From Corynebacterium macginleyi (GTDB taxonomy: Bacteria; Actinomycetota; Actinomycetes; Mycobacteriales; Mycobacteriaceae), in assembly GCF_003688935.1 (NCBI RefSeq), contig NZ_REGE01000009.1, positions 1 to 64,000 on the forward strand: 64,000 nt of DNA, in the 5' to 3' direction. A model generated the notes under the pieces. That model saw nothing but the letters and a program-made list of their open reading frames with translations. It was not told where the DNA came from and ran no database searches. The first letter of the stretch is position 1; every line of letters starts with the position of its first letter. The position numbers and the translations under genes were made by a program. Shown here one piece after another: positions 1 to 7,682 of the stretch.

Positions 1-105
1 AGGCTCCACCAAAGCCTGGGATATCGAACCCCGGTCGAGGTGGAAACCGAATTTTGGAAGAAGACCCCGCAACAGGGAATAATAGAAATCAAGGCAAATG
101 CCTAG
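1..105 (+). pseudogene. IS3-family transposase OrfB, 3' end only
   Basis: The window opens inside a reading frame that ends with TAG at 103-105. Its 34 visible residues begin RLHQSLGYRTPVEVE, the typical C-terminus of the DDE integrase domain of IS3-family OrfB proteins. The rest of the element lies upstream of the window, so I cannot say whether it is intact. Just beyond the stop, positions 105-127 read on the other strand as TGAAGTGCCCCGAG followed by TTTTGTTCC, which looks like the element's terminal inverted repeat. The element sits inside an older IS256-type transposase that resumes at about 128. Confidence 0.75.
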
Positions 106-127
106 GAACAAAACTCGGGGCACTTCA

Positions 128-757
128 GTGCCCACAATGAAGCGCCTTCTTCTTTAGCAATCCACAACCCCAAAATATGCTTGATTCCATCGAGGTCCAC
201 GCCGATAGCCATATAGGCAGACTTGTTGACGACTCGGCCACCGTCGCGGACTTTAATACCCAGCGCATCCAAGAAGATAACGGGGTAGAACTCATCTCAC
301 TGGCGGTTGTGCCAGACCATGACCTCACCGAGAACGGCATCAGTGACCGCGGAAATTGTTTCATGAGAGATATCTACCCGCATCGCAGTTGCCATATGAT
401 GCTGGATATCCCGAATGGTCATTCCACCGGCATACAAGCTGACGATCGTCTCACTCAACGTCGGTCAATCTCCTCGAGCCTTTGAGGGGCCATAGTCGGC
501 GAGAATGTTCCAGCCCGATCCCTAGGCACATCAACGGTCACTGGCCCGTAGTTAGAATCCACGGTCTTTGGATACGAACCGTTGCGGTGATTGTTTGTCC
601 CAGCAGCAGCTTTAGCACTCCTGTCGCCAGACTTGTAGCCAAGGTGGGCATCCATCTCAGCATTCAAACCCCTAGTGATCGAGGCTTGCAACATGCCCCG
701 AACCAGGTCGTTGGCATCCGTGGTGGACGTGCCTAGCTCGTCAATAAGTTTCGCCAT
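128..757 (-). pseudogene. IS256-family (mutator-type) transposase, truncated and broken
   Basis: The minus strand starts at ATG 757 with MAKLIDELGTSTTDAND and runs into residues typical of the N-terminal half of IS256-family DDE transposases (HLGYKSGDRSA, NHRNGSYPKTV, VDVPRDRAGTF). The frame breaks near 463, where one base appears to be missing. It continues in the next frame as LSETIVSLYAGGMTIRDIQ and HMATAMRVDISHETIS. An in-frame TGA at about 306 interrupts it before FYPVIFLDALGIKVRDGG, which carries the first catalytic Asp region. The C-terminal part is missing because an IS3-type element begins at about 127. It cannot make an active transposase. The mechanism named is family knowledge; the frameshift, stop and truncation are seen directly. 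Confidence 0.85.
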
Positions 758-1139
758 CTCAGGGTTAGCAAGAAGCTTCCTTATTCAATCGCATCAAATT
801 GTGGCCTTATCAGCTTAGATCTCGTCGTGCCACACTAGTCATTCTGGCTTATCTCCTTATGCAAATCGAAAACCTACACACAAACGATTAAAAAACTTTT
901 GCGCACACGATGGTGGACTTCGCGACCCCATAGACCTCAGCGGCATGGGCCACTGGGAACAGGCAATCTTCCATGATTACAACGTTAGCGCTAGCACAAA
1001 GACAGCAAAACACGACACCCACAACCCGGTGCGTGGGGGCGGTGTGAGCGTCGCGCATGGAAGGGTCTGCGCTATTTAGCCTGCAACAGATAAACGTGCA
1101 GTACGCTGAACAGCACCTAAATACCACGTAACATAAAAA
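758..1139. other. Non-coding stretch with an IS256-end-like sequence
   Basis: No convincing gene lies between the broken IS256 transposase and the small membrane-protein gene. Positions 850-890 (beginning TATCTCCTTATGCA, then CCTACACACAAAC) are upstream of the transposase start, where an IS256 terminal repeat would sit, and the same motif recurs at 1985-2025. A frame at 900-1080 can be read as protein (RDPIDLSGMGHWEQAIF) but has no start signal and I recognise no family, so it may be a degraded gene fragment or chance. Confidence 0.5.
850..890. repeat. IS256-end-like direct repeat, copy 1
   Basis: Positions 850-890 match 1985-2025 in the same orientation: both start TATCTCCTTATGCA and share CCTACACACAAAC, differing mainly in the middle. 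Its place just upstream of an IS256-family transposase start suggests a terminal repeat of that element. The two copies bracket the cassette at 1140-1894. The repeat is seen directly; its identity as an IS end is inferred. Confidence 0.55.
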
Positions 1140-1421
1140 TTACCGGACATCCCGCTTTGTGATTTTCCGGTTCTGTCGCAAATAGCCCAAAAAGAATAGA
1201 AAGAGCGCGAAAAACGATGAAAAAGCACCGAGTGATATTTGCAATTCAATTATAAGATATATTGCCAATCCGTAAAAAATAGACGCCGAGGCATAAAGCA
1301 TCGAACTTACTAAATCTACACCACTCGAAAAAGGCTCAAACTTTTTTCCAGAAAAAGTTGCAAAAGATAGAAATATCGAAAGTGCTGTTGCGAAAAATAG
1401 TATAACTATCGGGAATATCAC
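1140..1421 (-). CDS. Small AT-rich membrane protein of unknown function, possible immunity-type partner
   Basis: This 93-residue protein has three strongly hydrophobic segments, roughly residues 3-22, 38-58 and 63-82, and ends in a basic tail (RQNRKITKRDVR). The start is GTG at 1421, directly after an in-frame TAA, with AAGGAATTTT upstream as a modest ribosome site. Base composition is markedly more AT-rich than the rest of the window, which suggests horizontal transfer. It lies immediately downstream of a secreted small protein and a 41-codon ORF read in the same direction, with only the stop of that ORF between them. Small multi-helix membrane proteins next to secreted peptides often act as immunity proteins, but that role is only inferred here. 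I recognise no family. Confidence 0.6.
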   Translation of the reverse strand: MIFPIVILFFATALSIFLSFATFSGKKFEPFSSGVDLVSSMLYASASIFYGLAIYLIIELQISLGAFSSFFALFLFFLGYLRQNRKITKRDVR

Positions 1422-1547
1422 TTAGCCAAAATTCCTTATTTTAGTCACGAAAGCCAAAACCGCCCCTGCGAACTTTACTCGCATTGCCTGGGTGGTGAGA
1501 GCGCCAACAACGGGCCCACCAGCGCACCCAAAGATAGCATTCATCAT
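1422..1547 (-). CDS. 41-residue hydrophobic ORF overlapping the secreted protein gene
   Basis: An ORF starting ATG-ATG at 1547 overlaps the stop of the preceding gene in an ATGA arrangement and ends one base before the GTG of the next gene. It encodes MMNAIFGCAGGPVVGALTTQ and a basic, hydrophobic C-terminus. Two explanations fit. It could be a translationally coupled peptide. It could also be the displaced C-terminal part of the upstream protein: the same frame extended upstream reads NQCISPPPDY before MMNAIF, back to a TGA near 1595, so one base gained or lost at about 1560-1595 would fuse the two into a protein of about 155 residues. Confidence 0.4.
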   Translation of the reverse strand: MMNAIFGCAGGPVVGALTTQAMRVKFAGAVLAFVTKIRNFG

Positions 1548-1894
1548 ATAGTCCGGTGGGGGACTGATACATTGGTTGCTCGTGAAGCTGCGTCATGTAC
1601 CGCAGATGCAGGAACGGAAGTTAGCGCCCCATTTACACACCATCCAACTACGGCAACTGCGGCGGCTGCTACCGCAGGAAGCGCGCGGGGAGCCGGGCCA
1701 ACCATTCTATAGTCAATGTCAGTACCGGAGAGTGCTTCCTCCAGTTCCAGATCTAGGACTGACTCGGCTGTTACGAGATCCCGGTACGCGATCTCCTTTG
1801 TCTCTTCCGCATGCGCTACGTTCACTCCATATAGGGAGATTGAAAGTGCCAAAATGGTAGAAAGGGTTCTTTTCTTGAACATATATGTCATATA
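1544..1894 (-). CDS. Secreted small protein with signal peptide, bacteriocin-like composition (uncertain)
   Basis: I chose ATG 1894 (MTYMFKKRTL) because GGAG lies six bases upstream; another ATG follows three codons later. Residues 1 to about 28 form a clear Sec signal peptide ending in VNVAHA before EETKE. An acidic stretch follows (ESVLDLELEEAL), then a small-residue-rich hydrophobic segment (LPAVAAAAVAVVGWCVNGAL) with one cysteine. A signal peptide, an acidic leader-like part and a hydrophobic, Gly/Ala-rich C-terminal part resemble the general layout of bacteriocin precursors, but I recognise no family. It is the first of three adjacent same-strand ORFs in an AT-rich island bracketed by IS-end-like repeats. 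The C-terminus may be altered by a frameshift. Confidence 0.5.
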   Translation of the reverse strand, partial: YMTYMFKKRTLSTILALSISLYGVNVAHAEETKEIAYRDLVTAESVLDLELEEALSGTDIDYRMVGPAPRALPAVAAAAVAVVGWCVNGALTSVPASAVHDAASRATNVSVPHRTI

Positions 1895-1942
1895 CCACTC
1901 CAACAAGCTATGAATGTTATGTATTACAAAATAGGATATGCT

Positions 1943-2229
1943 GGGCCCGACCCCCGAAAAGTGAACACACCGGGGGTCGGGCCCTATCTCCTTATGCAGG
2001 TTGGGAACCTACACACAAACCATTAGACACTCTCGGTTGACTCAGCTGCCTCATAAAATATCGAACGAGCTGACCCCCGAAATTAGACTCGTCGGCGGTC
2101 AGATCCTAGATCTCGTCGTGCCGCACAAGGGCCCGACCCCCGAAAAGTGGACACATCGGGGGCTAGCTATGCTGCTTTGGTCAGTAGGGCCCGACCCCCG
2201 AAAAAGCAGACACATCGGGGGTCGGGCCC
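1943..2229. repeat. Cluster of GC-rich palindromic repeat units
   Basis: Two perfect 14-bp inverted repeats with arms GGGCCCGACCCCCG / CGGGGGTCGGGCCC occur at 1943-1956/1971-1984 and 2187-2200/2216-2229. Their loops are 14-15 bases and contain AAAAGTGAACAC or a variant. A third copy at 2129-2142 has only the first six bases of its right arm, and a decayed copy (TGACCCCCG…CGGCGGTCA) lies at about 2071-2103. They could act as terminators, but no T-tract follows. Repeated copies in an IS-rich stretch suggest a small mobile palindrome or IS-end derivatives. Confidence 0.7.
1985..2025. repeat. IS256-end-like direct repeat, copy 2
   Basis: This is the second copy of the sequence at 850-890. It abuts a perfect GC-rich palindrome (1943-1984) on its left. 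A shorter shared segment (GATCTCGTCGTGCC) also occurs next to both regions, at about 818-831 and 2109-2122, so the flanks of the cassette are duplicated in pieces. Confidence 0.5.
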
Positions 2230-2274
2230 ATCCAGTAGGCCGGGCCTGTTTCAACAGCTTCTAACAATCCATAA

Positions 2275-3222
2275 TCAAGACTTCGAATTGTGATCGACGA
2301 GATTCGCTGCTATCTCGGCGCAATCCGACCTCCCACAGTGTTGGGTTTCCGCATTCTCGACGCAGTCATCACAAATGAGCACCTGCTGGCGGCACGTGTC
2401 CTCATTAATGCAGTTGTGAAAAGTATTGGTGCCCTTCCCGCAGTGCACGCAGTGGCCCAATTGGATAAAGCCCGGATCCTCTAGGCCTTGGCCAAACTCC
2501 TGGTGCATGCGTTTGTCAAAAACGTACATGGAGCCTTCCCACAGCCCATCATTGCCGTACTTCTCGCCATAGCGCACGATGCCACCATCGATCTGGTAAA
2601 TCTCGTTAAAGCCGCGATTCTTCATCAAGGAAGAAAGGACTTCGCACCGGATGCCACCGGTGCAATAGGAGACGACCGGCTTGTCCTTCATCCAGTCGTA
2701 TTTGCCGGATTCTAGCTCTGCAATGAAGTCATGGGTGGTACGCACATCTGGCACGACGGCGTTTTTGAACTTGCCAATCTCTGCTTCCATCGCATTGCGG
2801 CCATCGAAGAAGACGACCTCATCGCCGCGCTCTTCTACCAGCTGGTTGACCTCTTCCGGCTTAAGGTGCGTACCACCGCCGACGACGCCGTTTTCATCCA
2901 CCTTGAGCTCGCCCGGCGCGCCAAAGGCCACGATTTCATCACGCACCTTGACCGATAGGCGCGGGAAATCATCAGCGCCGCCTTCGGACCACTTGAACTG
3001 CATACGCTTAAAGCCCGGGTATTCACGGGTTTGGCGCACGTAGCGCTTGCACGCATCCATATCGCCACCGACGGTGCCATTAATGCCGTGTTCCGAGATA
3101 AGGATGCGCCCCTTCAAACCCAAGGAATCACACAGGGTGCGCTGCCACAGCATGACGGAGGTGGGATCCTTGATAGGGGTAAAGCAGTAGTAGAGGAGAA
3201 CTTTGCCGATAGTCACATCCAT
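2275..3222 (-). CDS. trhO: Rhodanese-type tRNA uridine(34) hydroxylase
   Basis: The 315-residue protein matches the YceA/TrhO family, which hydroxylates uridine 34 of certain tRNAs to 5-hydroxyuridine using oxygen. The N-terminal region (residues 1-100) is the family's acylphosphatase-like domain. A rhodanese domain follows at about 125-230 with catalytic Cys187 in [10 protein letters not shown], a hallmark of this family. The C-terminus has a cysteine-rich metal-binding region (HCVHCG, CINEDTC, CDDC, HCGRSDC). The length fits the usual 300-350 residues. It ends at the edge of the accessory region and runs in the same direction as the DUF1846 gene upstream, with a 36-bp gap. Confidence 0.9.
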   Translation of the reverse strand: MDVTIGKVLLYYCFTPIKDPTSVMLWQRTLCDSLGLKGRILISEHGINGTVGGDMDACKRYVRQTREYPGFKRMQFKWSEGGADDFPRLSVKVRDEIVAFGAPGELKVDENGVVGGGTHLKPEEVNQLVEERGDEVVFFDGRNAMEAEIGKFKNAVVPDVRTTHDFIAELESGKYDWMKDKPVVSYCTGGIRCEVLSSLMKNRGFNEIYQIDGGIVRYGEKYGNDGLWEGSMYVFDKRMHQEFGQGLEDPGFIQLGHCVHCGKGTNTFHNCINEDTCRQQVLICDDCVENAETQHCGRSDCAEIAANLVDHNSKS

Positions 3223-3258
3223 AATCTTAGGCCCGCTACCGGCAAGATCCCCAATTCC

Positions 3259-4755
3259 TTATCGCTTCTGGTAAAGCGCTTTCTTGCGGGCGAAGACCGG
3301 ATCGGAGGTCACGAGGACGCCAAGGTTGCGGAAGATTCCTTCATCCACCGAGCCCAGGATGGTGGTCGTGTGGACATCGCAACCAGCGAGTTCCTTGATC
3401 TGTTCCAGTGCCTTGCGCGCATCCTCGTCCTTCGCGGCGGATACAGACAGTGCGATGAGCACTTCATCGGTGTGCAGGCGAGGATTAGACGATCCCAGGT
3501 GCTTCGTCTTGAGCGTTTGAATCGGCTCTATCGATTCCGGCGATAGCAGGTGGGTATCGTCATCGATTCCGGCCAAGTATTTAAGGGCATTGAGCAGCAT
3601 CGCCGCGGAGCAGCCCAGCAGCGGCGAGGTACGCCCGGTGATAATGGTGCCATCGTGAAGCTGCATCGCGGAGGCGGGGCCATCGGTGTCCTCCGCGCGC
3701 TTGCGGGCCGGACCAACGACCGGACGGTCATCGACCTTGATACCAGCTTTGGCCATAACGACGACGGCGCGCTCAGACTGCTCATCGCCCAACCCGGCGC
3801 GAGCTTCTTCTACCTTGGCTTTGAAGTAGCGGCGGATGATTTCCTGCTGCGCGGCAGCGCGGCAAACCGCATCATCGGTAATGCAGTAGCCTGCCATATT
3901 CACGCCCATGTCCGTGGGAGATTCATACGGCATGCTGCCGGTGAGTTTTTCCAGTAGGGTCCGCAGCAACGGGAAGGCTTCAACATCGCGGTTGTAGTTC
4001 ACCGTGGATTCGCCGTAGGCACTCAAGTGGAAGTGATCAATAATATTGGAATCATTAAGGTCCACCGTGGCGGCCTCATAAGCGAGGTTGACCGGGTGCT
4101 CGAGGGGAAGATTCCAAATGGGGAAGGTCTCAAACTTAGCGTAACCAGCGTTATTGCCGCGCTGATGTTCGTGGTAAACCTGCGATAGGGCAGTGGCGAG
4201 CTTGCCGGAACCAGGGCCAGGGGCGGTCACAACGACCAAGTCCCGGGAGGTTTCCGCGAACTCGTTTTTACCCAGGCCATCCTCAGACACAATGAGGTCT
4301 GTATTTGTAGGATAACCAGGGATAACGCGGTGTCGGGCTACCTTGAGACCAAGGCGCTCGAGCTTTTCGATGAAAGCTTCTGCTTGCGCATTCCCGTCTT
4401 CTACCTGGGTCATCACGATGTTTTCAACCAAGAAGCCGCGACTGCGAAATACGTCTACCAAACGCAGGAGATCGTCTTCATACAGGATGTCTAAATCAGC
4501 GCGTACCTTGTGGCGGGCAATGTCTTTGGCGTTGATGCACAGAAGGATTTCAATTTCCTCTTTGATGCGCTCCAACATGGCTATCTTGTTATCCGGGGTA
4601 AAGCCCGGCAGCACGCGGGAGGCATGCATATCATCAAAAAGCTTGCCGCCCATTTCCAGATAGAGCTTTCCGCCGATTTCTTCGCGGCGGGCCTGGATGT
4701 GCTTTGACTGCAGCTCAATGTATTTTTCTCGGTCAAAACCGATTTGGTGCGTCAT
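3259..4755 (-). CDS. DUF1846 domain-containing protein
   Basis: The 498-residue protein starts [20 protein letters not shown] and contains [18 protein letters not shown] and [23 protein letters not shown], characteristic of the DUF1846 family, a conserved cytosolic protein of about 500 residues. A glycine-rich loop at about residue 180 looks nucleotide-binding, but the family's activity is not known to me and I give no function. The start ATG 4755 agrees with the family N-terminus. It probably forms a short transcription unit with trhO and is divergent from the Nei-type glycosylase, with 118 bp between the two starts. Confidence 0.85.
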   Translation of the reverse strand: MTHQIGFDREKYIELQSKHIQARREEIGGKLYLEMGGKLFDDMHASRVLPGFTPDNKIAMLERIKEEIEILLCINAKDIARHKVRADLDILYEDDLLRLVDVFRSRGFLVENIVMTQVEDGNAQAEAFIEKLERLGLKVARHRVIPGYPTNTDLIVSEDGLGKNEFAETSRDLVVVTAPGPGSGKLATALSQVYHEHQRGNNAGYAKFETFPIWNLPLEHPVNLAYEAATVDLNDSNIIDHFHLSAYGESTVNYNRDVEAFPLLRTLLEKLTGSMPYESPTDMGVNMAGYCITDDAVCRAAAQQEIIRRYFKAKVEEARAGLGDEQSERAVVVMAKAGIKVDDRPVVGPARKRAEDTDGPASAMQLHDGTIITGRTSPLLGCSAAMLLNALKYLAGIDDDTHLLSPESIEPIQTLKTKHLGSSNPRLHTDEVLIALSVSAAKDEDARKALEQIKELAGCDVHTTTILGSVDEGIFRNLGVLVTSDPVFARKKALYQKR

Positions 4756-4873
4756 GATTTATCGACCCTTCAATAGAAATGAAATCATTCCGCACTTCGA
4801 GCTTACTCTTTTTCATCCTCGGGCGCTACGCGCGCTAGTTGGGGGCTACCAACGATCTCACTACACTAAAACC

Positions 4874-5689
4874 ATGCCTGAAGGTCACGTTATCCACCGC
4901 CTCGCTCTCACACTCAACGCGGACTATCGCGGGATGCCACTGAGCGTGACCAGCCCACAAGGCCGCTTCGCCGCCGAGGCGGCCATTCTCGACGGGGAAG
5001 AAATCGACCATGCAGAGGCCTTTGGCAAACATCTCTTCGTACATTTCACCGCCGGCGCCCCGGCGCATATTCTCTATATTCACCTGGGGCTCATCGGAAA
5101 GCTCAGCTTCGAGCCGCGCGAGGAAACCCGCGGACAAATCCGCATACGCATAGACAATGGAACGCAGGCTGCTCACCTGCGCGGTCCCCAGTTTTGCATG
5201 CTGCTTACAGAGGAGGAATATCAAACGAGGCTAGCCACGGTGGGCCAGGATCCGCTCCGCGCCGATGCTGACCCCCATGCGCTGTGGGCTAAGGTGCACA
5301 AATCCCGCCGCAGCATAGGTTCACTCATGATGGATCAACATCTGTATGCCGGGGTGGGCAATATCTACCGCGCGGAGACTCTCTTCCGCGCCGGCCTCTC
5401 CCCCTTCACGCCCGGCAAGCAGGTTTCCCGTGACACATTCTTCTCCGTCTGGAAAGACCTGGTAGAGCTCATGGACTACGGCGTGGAGCACGGCCGCATT
5501 GATACCGTGCGCGCCGAGCACTCCCCGGAAGCTATGAATCGCGAGCCGCGCAAAGATGATCACGGCGGCGAAGTCTACGTCTACCGGCGCGCGGGCCTAC
5601 CCTGCTATGTCTGCGACACGCCGATTGCAGAGCAGGTCATGGAGGGCAGAAACCTCTTCTGGTGCCCTACCTGCCAATCAGCTGCTTAA
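4874..5689 (+). CDS. nei: Fpg/Nei-family DNA glycosylase/AP lyase (endonuclease VIII type)
   Basis: From ATG 4874 the 271-residue protein begins MPEGHVIHRLA, so Pro2 becomes the catalytic N-terminus after Met removal, and Glu3 is the second catalytic residue, as in the Fpg/Nei family. The PEGH start favours the Nei2 branch over Fpg (PELPE). The helix-two-turn-helix region contains MMDQHLYAGVGNIYRAE at about residues 155-170. The C-terminal zinc finger is complete (CYVCDTP…FWCPTCQ). The family removes oxidised bases and cleaves the abasic site. An upstream in-frame extension to 4697 overlaps the divergent gene and lacks the catalytic start, so I rejected it. The next gene starts 17 bp downstream. 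Confidence 0.9.
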   Translation: MPEGHVIHRLALTLNADYRGMPLSVTSPQGRFAAEAAILDGEEIDHAEAFGKHLFVHFTAGAPAHILYIHLGLIGKLSFEPREETRGQIRIRIDNGTQAAHLRGPQFCMLLTEEEYQTRLATVGQDPLRADADPHALWAKVHKSRRSIGSLMMDQHLYAGVGNIYRAETLFRAGLSPFTPGKQVSRDTFFSVWKDLVELMDYGVEHGRIDTVRAEHSPEAMNREPRKDDHGGEVYVYRRAGLPCYVCDTPIAEQVMEGRNLFWCPTCQSAA

Positions 5690-5706
5690 AGCCTATAGTA
5701 GCGGGC

Positions 5707-7299
5707 ATGCGACCTGCCTTTAGTGTATCCGCCGTTCGTTCCGCCGAATCCGCGCTCCTCGCGCAGCAGAGCCACGATGATGAGCTCATGCGCCTGGCTG
5801 CCCGGGGTGTTGCCGCCACCGCGAAATCCATGCTGCCGGGTCCTAATCCTCGCCGCATCACCATCCTCGCCGGGCCCGGCGGCAATGGTGGTGACGGCCT
5901 TTATGCAGGTGCTTTCCTCGCCGCGGAGGGGTATGGTGTCGATGCTATCCTCGTCGCCGATACTGCGCACGACCCGGCGCTGCAGGCCTTTACCGCCGCT
6001 GGCGGGACCATTACAAAGCAACCGCGTGTGGAGTCTACAGGCCTGCTTATTGATGCCGTTGCCGGCCTCAACTCCACCCGCGGCCTCAGCGGTGCCAGTC
6101 TTGCCGCGTATCGCGCGGCTAAGCAACACGATATCCCAATACTTTCGGTGGATATCCCCTCTGGCATCAACGCAGATACGGGCGTGGCCGCGGATAACGC
6201 CGTCGCGGCAACGGTTACCGTGAGCTTTGGTTGGGCGCGCGCCGGCCATATCTTCGCCCCGGAATGCGGCACGGTGGTCCTGTGCGATCTGCACCTGCCC
6301 CACGCGCCGCGGTCCTTTGCGGAGGAACTAACGGCCACGGCTGAGCCGGCGGGCTATATCGCCAACGAGCCCACCATCGATCTCCCCTTCCAGTGGCCGA
6401 CGGAGCCCGTGCTTGCCGATGCCCACCTCGGCCACGTCACCGCCCCCAAGCCCGTGGGCTGCACAGGGCCCATCGTGGACCCCACTCCCCACGCCTCAAG
6501 CACGAAATACACCGGCGGGGTCACCGCTATTTGTGCTGGTAGCAGTGCCTATCCCGGCGCGGGCATCTTGGCTGCTACCGGCGCGGTGCGCGCCACACCG
6601 TCCATGGTGCGGGTGATAGATAACGATGCCGTGGTCCCTCACCTGCCCGAGGTGGTTGCCCACCCGAGCGCCGAGGACAAGGTGCATACCCAAGCCTGGG
6701 TGGTTGGCCCCGGACGCGGTACCGATGAGGCCGCGGCCCGCGAACTTCAGGCCGTCTTAGATCGCGAACTGCCCACCATCCTGGATGCCGATGCCCTGAC
6801 CCTGCTCGCCCAGAGCGCTGAGCTGCGCGATCGCGTCCGCGCCCACCCGCGGATCATTCTTACCCCACACGCCGGCGAATTCCGCCGCCTTTACGAGGCC
6901 ACTTTTGGCCGCAAGCTCGACCTCAGCGAGGGCGTGGGACCGCGCCAGCACGAGCTGGCCGAGGACTTGGACTGTTTCCTACTGCATAAGGGCCGGATCA
7001 CTACGGTCACCGCGCCCAACCAGCCCATATACGGAATGAATGCCGGCCACTCTTATGCGGCTACCGCCGGCTCCGGCGATGTTTTATCGGGCATACTCGG
7101 CGCCACCATCGCGCAGGTAGACCACGAAAAAACCGATGCGGAATACATCATCATGGAGATCCTCCACGCCGCCGCCCTGCACCAACACGCCGCAGCCATC
7201 GCGGCACATACCACCGATGGTTTTGGCATTTGCTCTGCTTCCCAGATTGCCGCGGCGATCCCGCAGTCCATCGCGCGCCTGCTCGTCATGCACCGTTAA
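5707..7299 (+). CDS. nnr: Bifunctional NAD(P)H-hydrate epimerase / ADP-dependent NAD(P)H-hydrate dehydratase
   Basis: From ATG 5707 the protein has 530 residues and two domains. The first 220 or so are an NnrE/YjeF_N epimerase with a Rossmann-like AGPGGNGGDGLYAGAFL motif and VDIPSGINADTG. The second, from about residue 270, is an NnrD ribokinase-like dehydratase with CAGSSAYPGAGILAATGAV, ILTPHAGEF and, near residue 460, AGSGDVLSGILGA, the catalytic GxGDxL motif. Together they repair damaged NADHX and NADPHX. Fused forms are common in bacteria. The upstream in-frame start at 5662 lies inside nei and is unlikely. Shadow frames on both strands reflect high GC and are not genes. Confidence 0.9.
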   Translation: MRPAFSVSAVRSAESALLAQQSHDDELMRLAARGVAATAKSMLPGPNPRRITILAGPGGNGGDGLYAGAFLAAEGYGVDAILVADTAHDPALQAFTAAGGTITKQPRVESTGLLIDAVAGLNSTRGLSGASLAAYRAAKQHDIPILSVDIPSGINADTGVAADNAVAATVTVSFGWARAGHIFAPECGTVVLCDLHLPHAPRSFAEELTATAEPAGYIANEPTIDLPFQWPTEPVLADAHLGHVTAPKPVGCTGPIVDPTPHASSTKYTGGVTAICAGSSAYPGAGILAATGAVRATPSMVRVIDNDAVVPHLPEVVAHPSAEDKVHTQAWVVGPGRGTDEAAARELQAVLDRELPTILDADALTLLAQSAELRDRVRAHPRIILTPHAGEFRRLYEATFGRKLDLSEGVGPRQHELAEDLDCFLLHKGRITTVTAPNQPIYGMNAGHSYAATAGSGDVLSGILGATIAQVDHEKTDAEYIIMEILHAAALHQHAAAIAAHTTDGFGICSASQIAAAIPQSIARLLVMHR

Positions 7300-7339
7300 C
7301 GTCCTGCCTGCTCACACGGCCGCGCGCTGGCTGCCCACC

Positions 7340-7682
7340 TGGCTTTAGCGAGAACGCCACCTTCGAGCTCGTCGCTTCTGGCAAGGGCGCCGTTCCCAGC
7401 GGTATCAATCAAGTAGTCGTGCGCGCCGCACATGAAGGCCTTAATAACGTGATGAAGCACACGCGTACCTCCCGCTGGGAAGTCATCCTGGACCTTTTGA
7501 GAATGCGGTCACCCTGGACTTCGTGGATAATGGGCACGTTGTAGTTGAGGCCCCGCGCTTGCCATCAGAATCCCCGCAAGGAGCAGCCCCATGGTTAACG
7601 TCATGCTTATACTGACCACCCATAACACCCAAGCCGATATCCCGGCCGCGGTGGCGGTAGCCCGCGAGCGAAAGCTCATTTA
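7340..7682 (+). pseudogene. Remnants of a two-component system (histidine kinase and response regulator pieces)
   Basis: Between 7344 and 7500 one frame encodes ASGKGAVPSGINQ and VVVRAAHEGLNNVMKHT, typical of the ATPase domain of DesK/NarX-type histidine kinases around the N-box. The frame is lost after EVILDL, and the homology continues one base later as ENAVTLDFVDNG, the next ATPase motif. Further on, VMLILTTHNTQADI resembles the receiver-domain segment LLxLTTYDTDADI of NarL-type response regulators. No piece has a start or full domain. I read this as an eroded sensor/regulator pair with most of both genes deleted. The fragments are seen; the family assignment is pattern recognition. Confidence 0.6.

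Noticed and set aside
900..1080. Plus-strand frame reading RDPIDLSGMGHWEQAIF
   Set aside because: Protein-like but with no start, no ribosome site and no family I recognise; kept only as a note in the non-coding stretch.
2001..2264. An 87-residue plus-strand frame
   Set aside because: It is made of palindromic repeats and IS-end sequence with no ribosome site.
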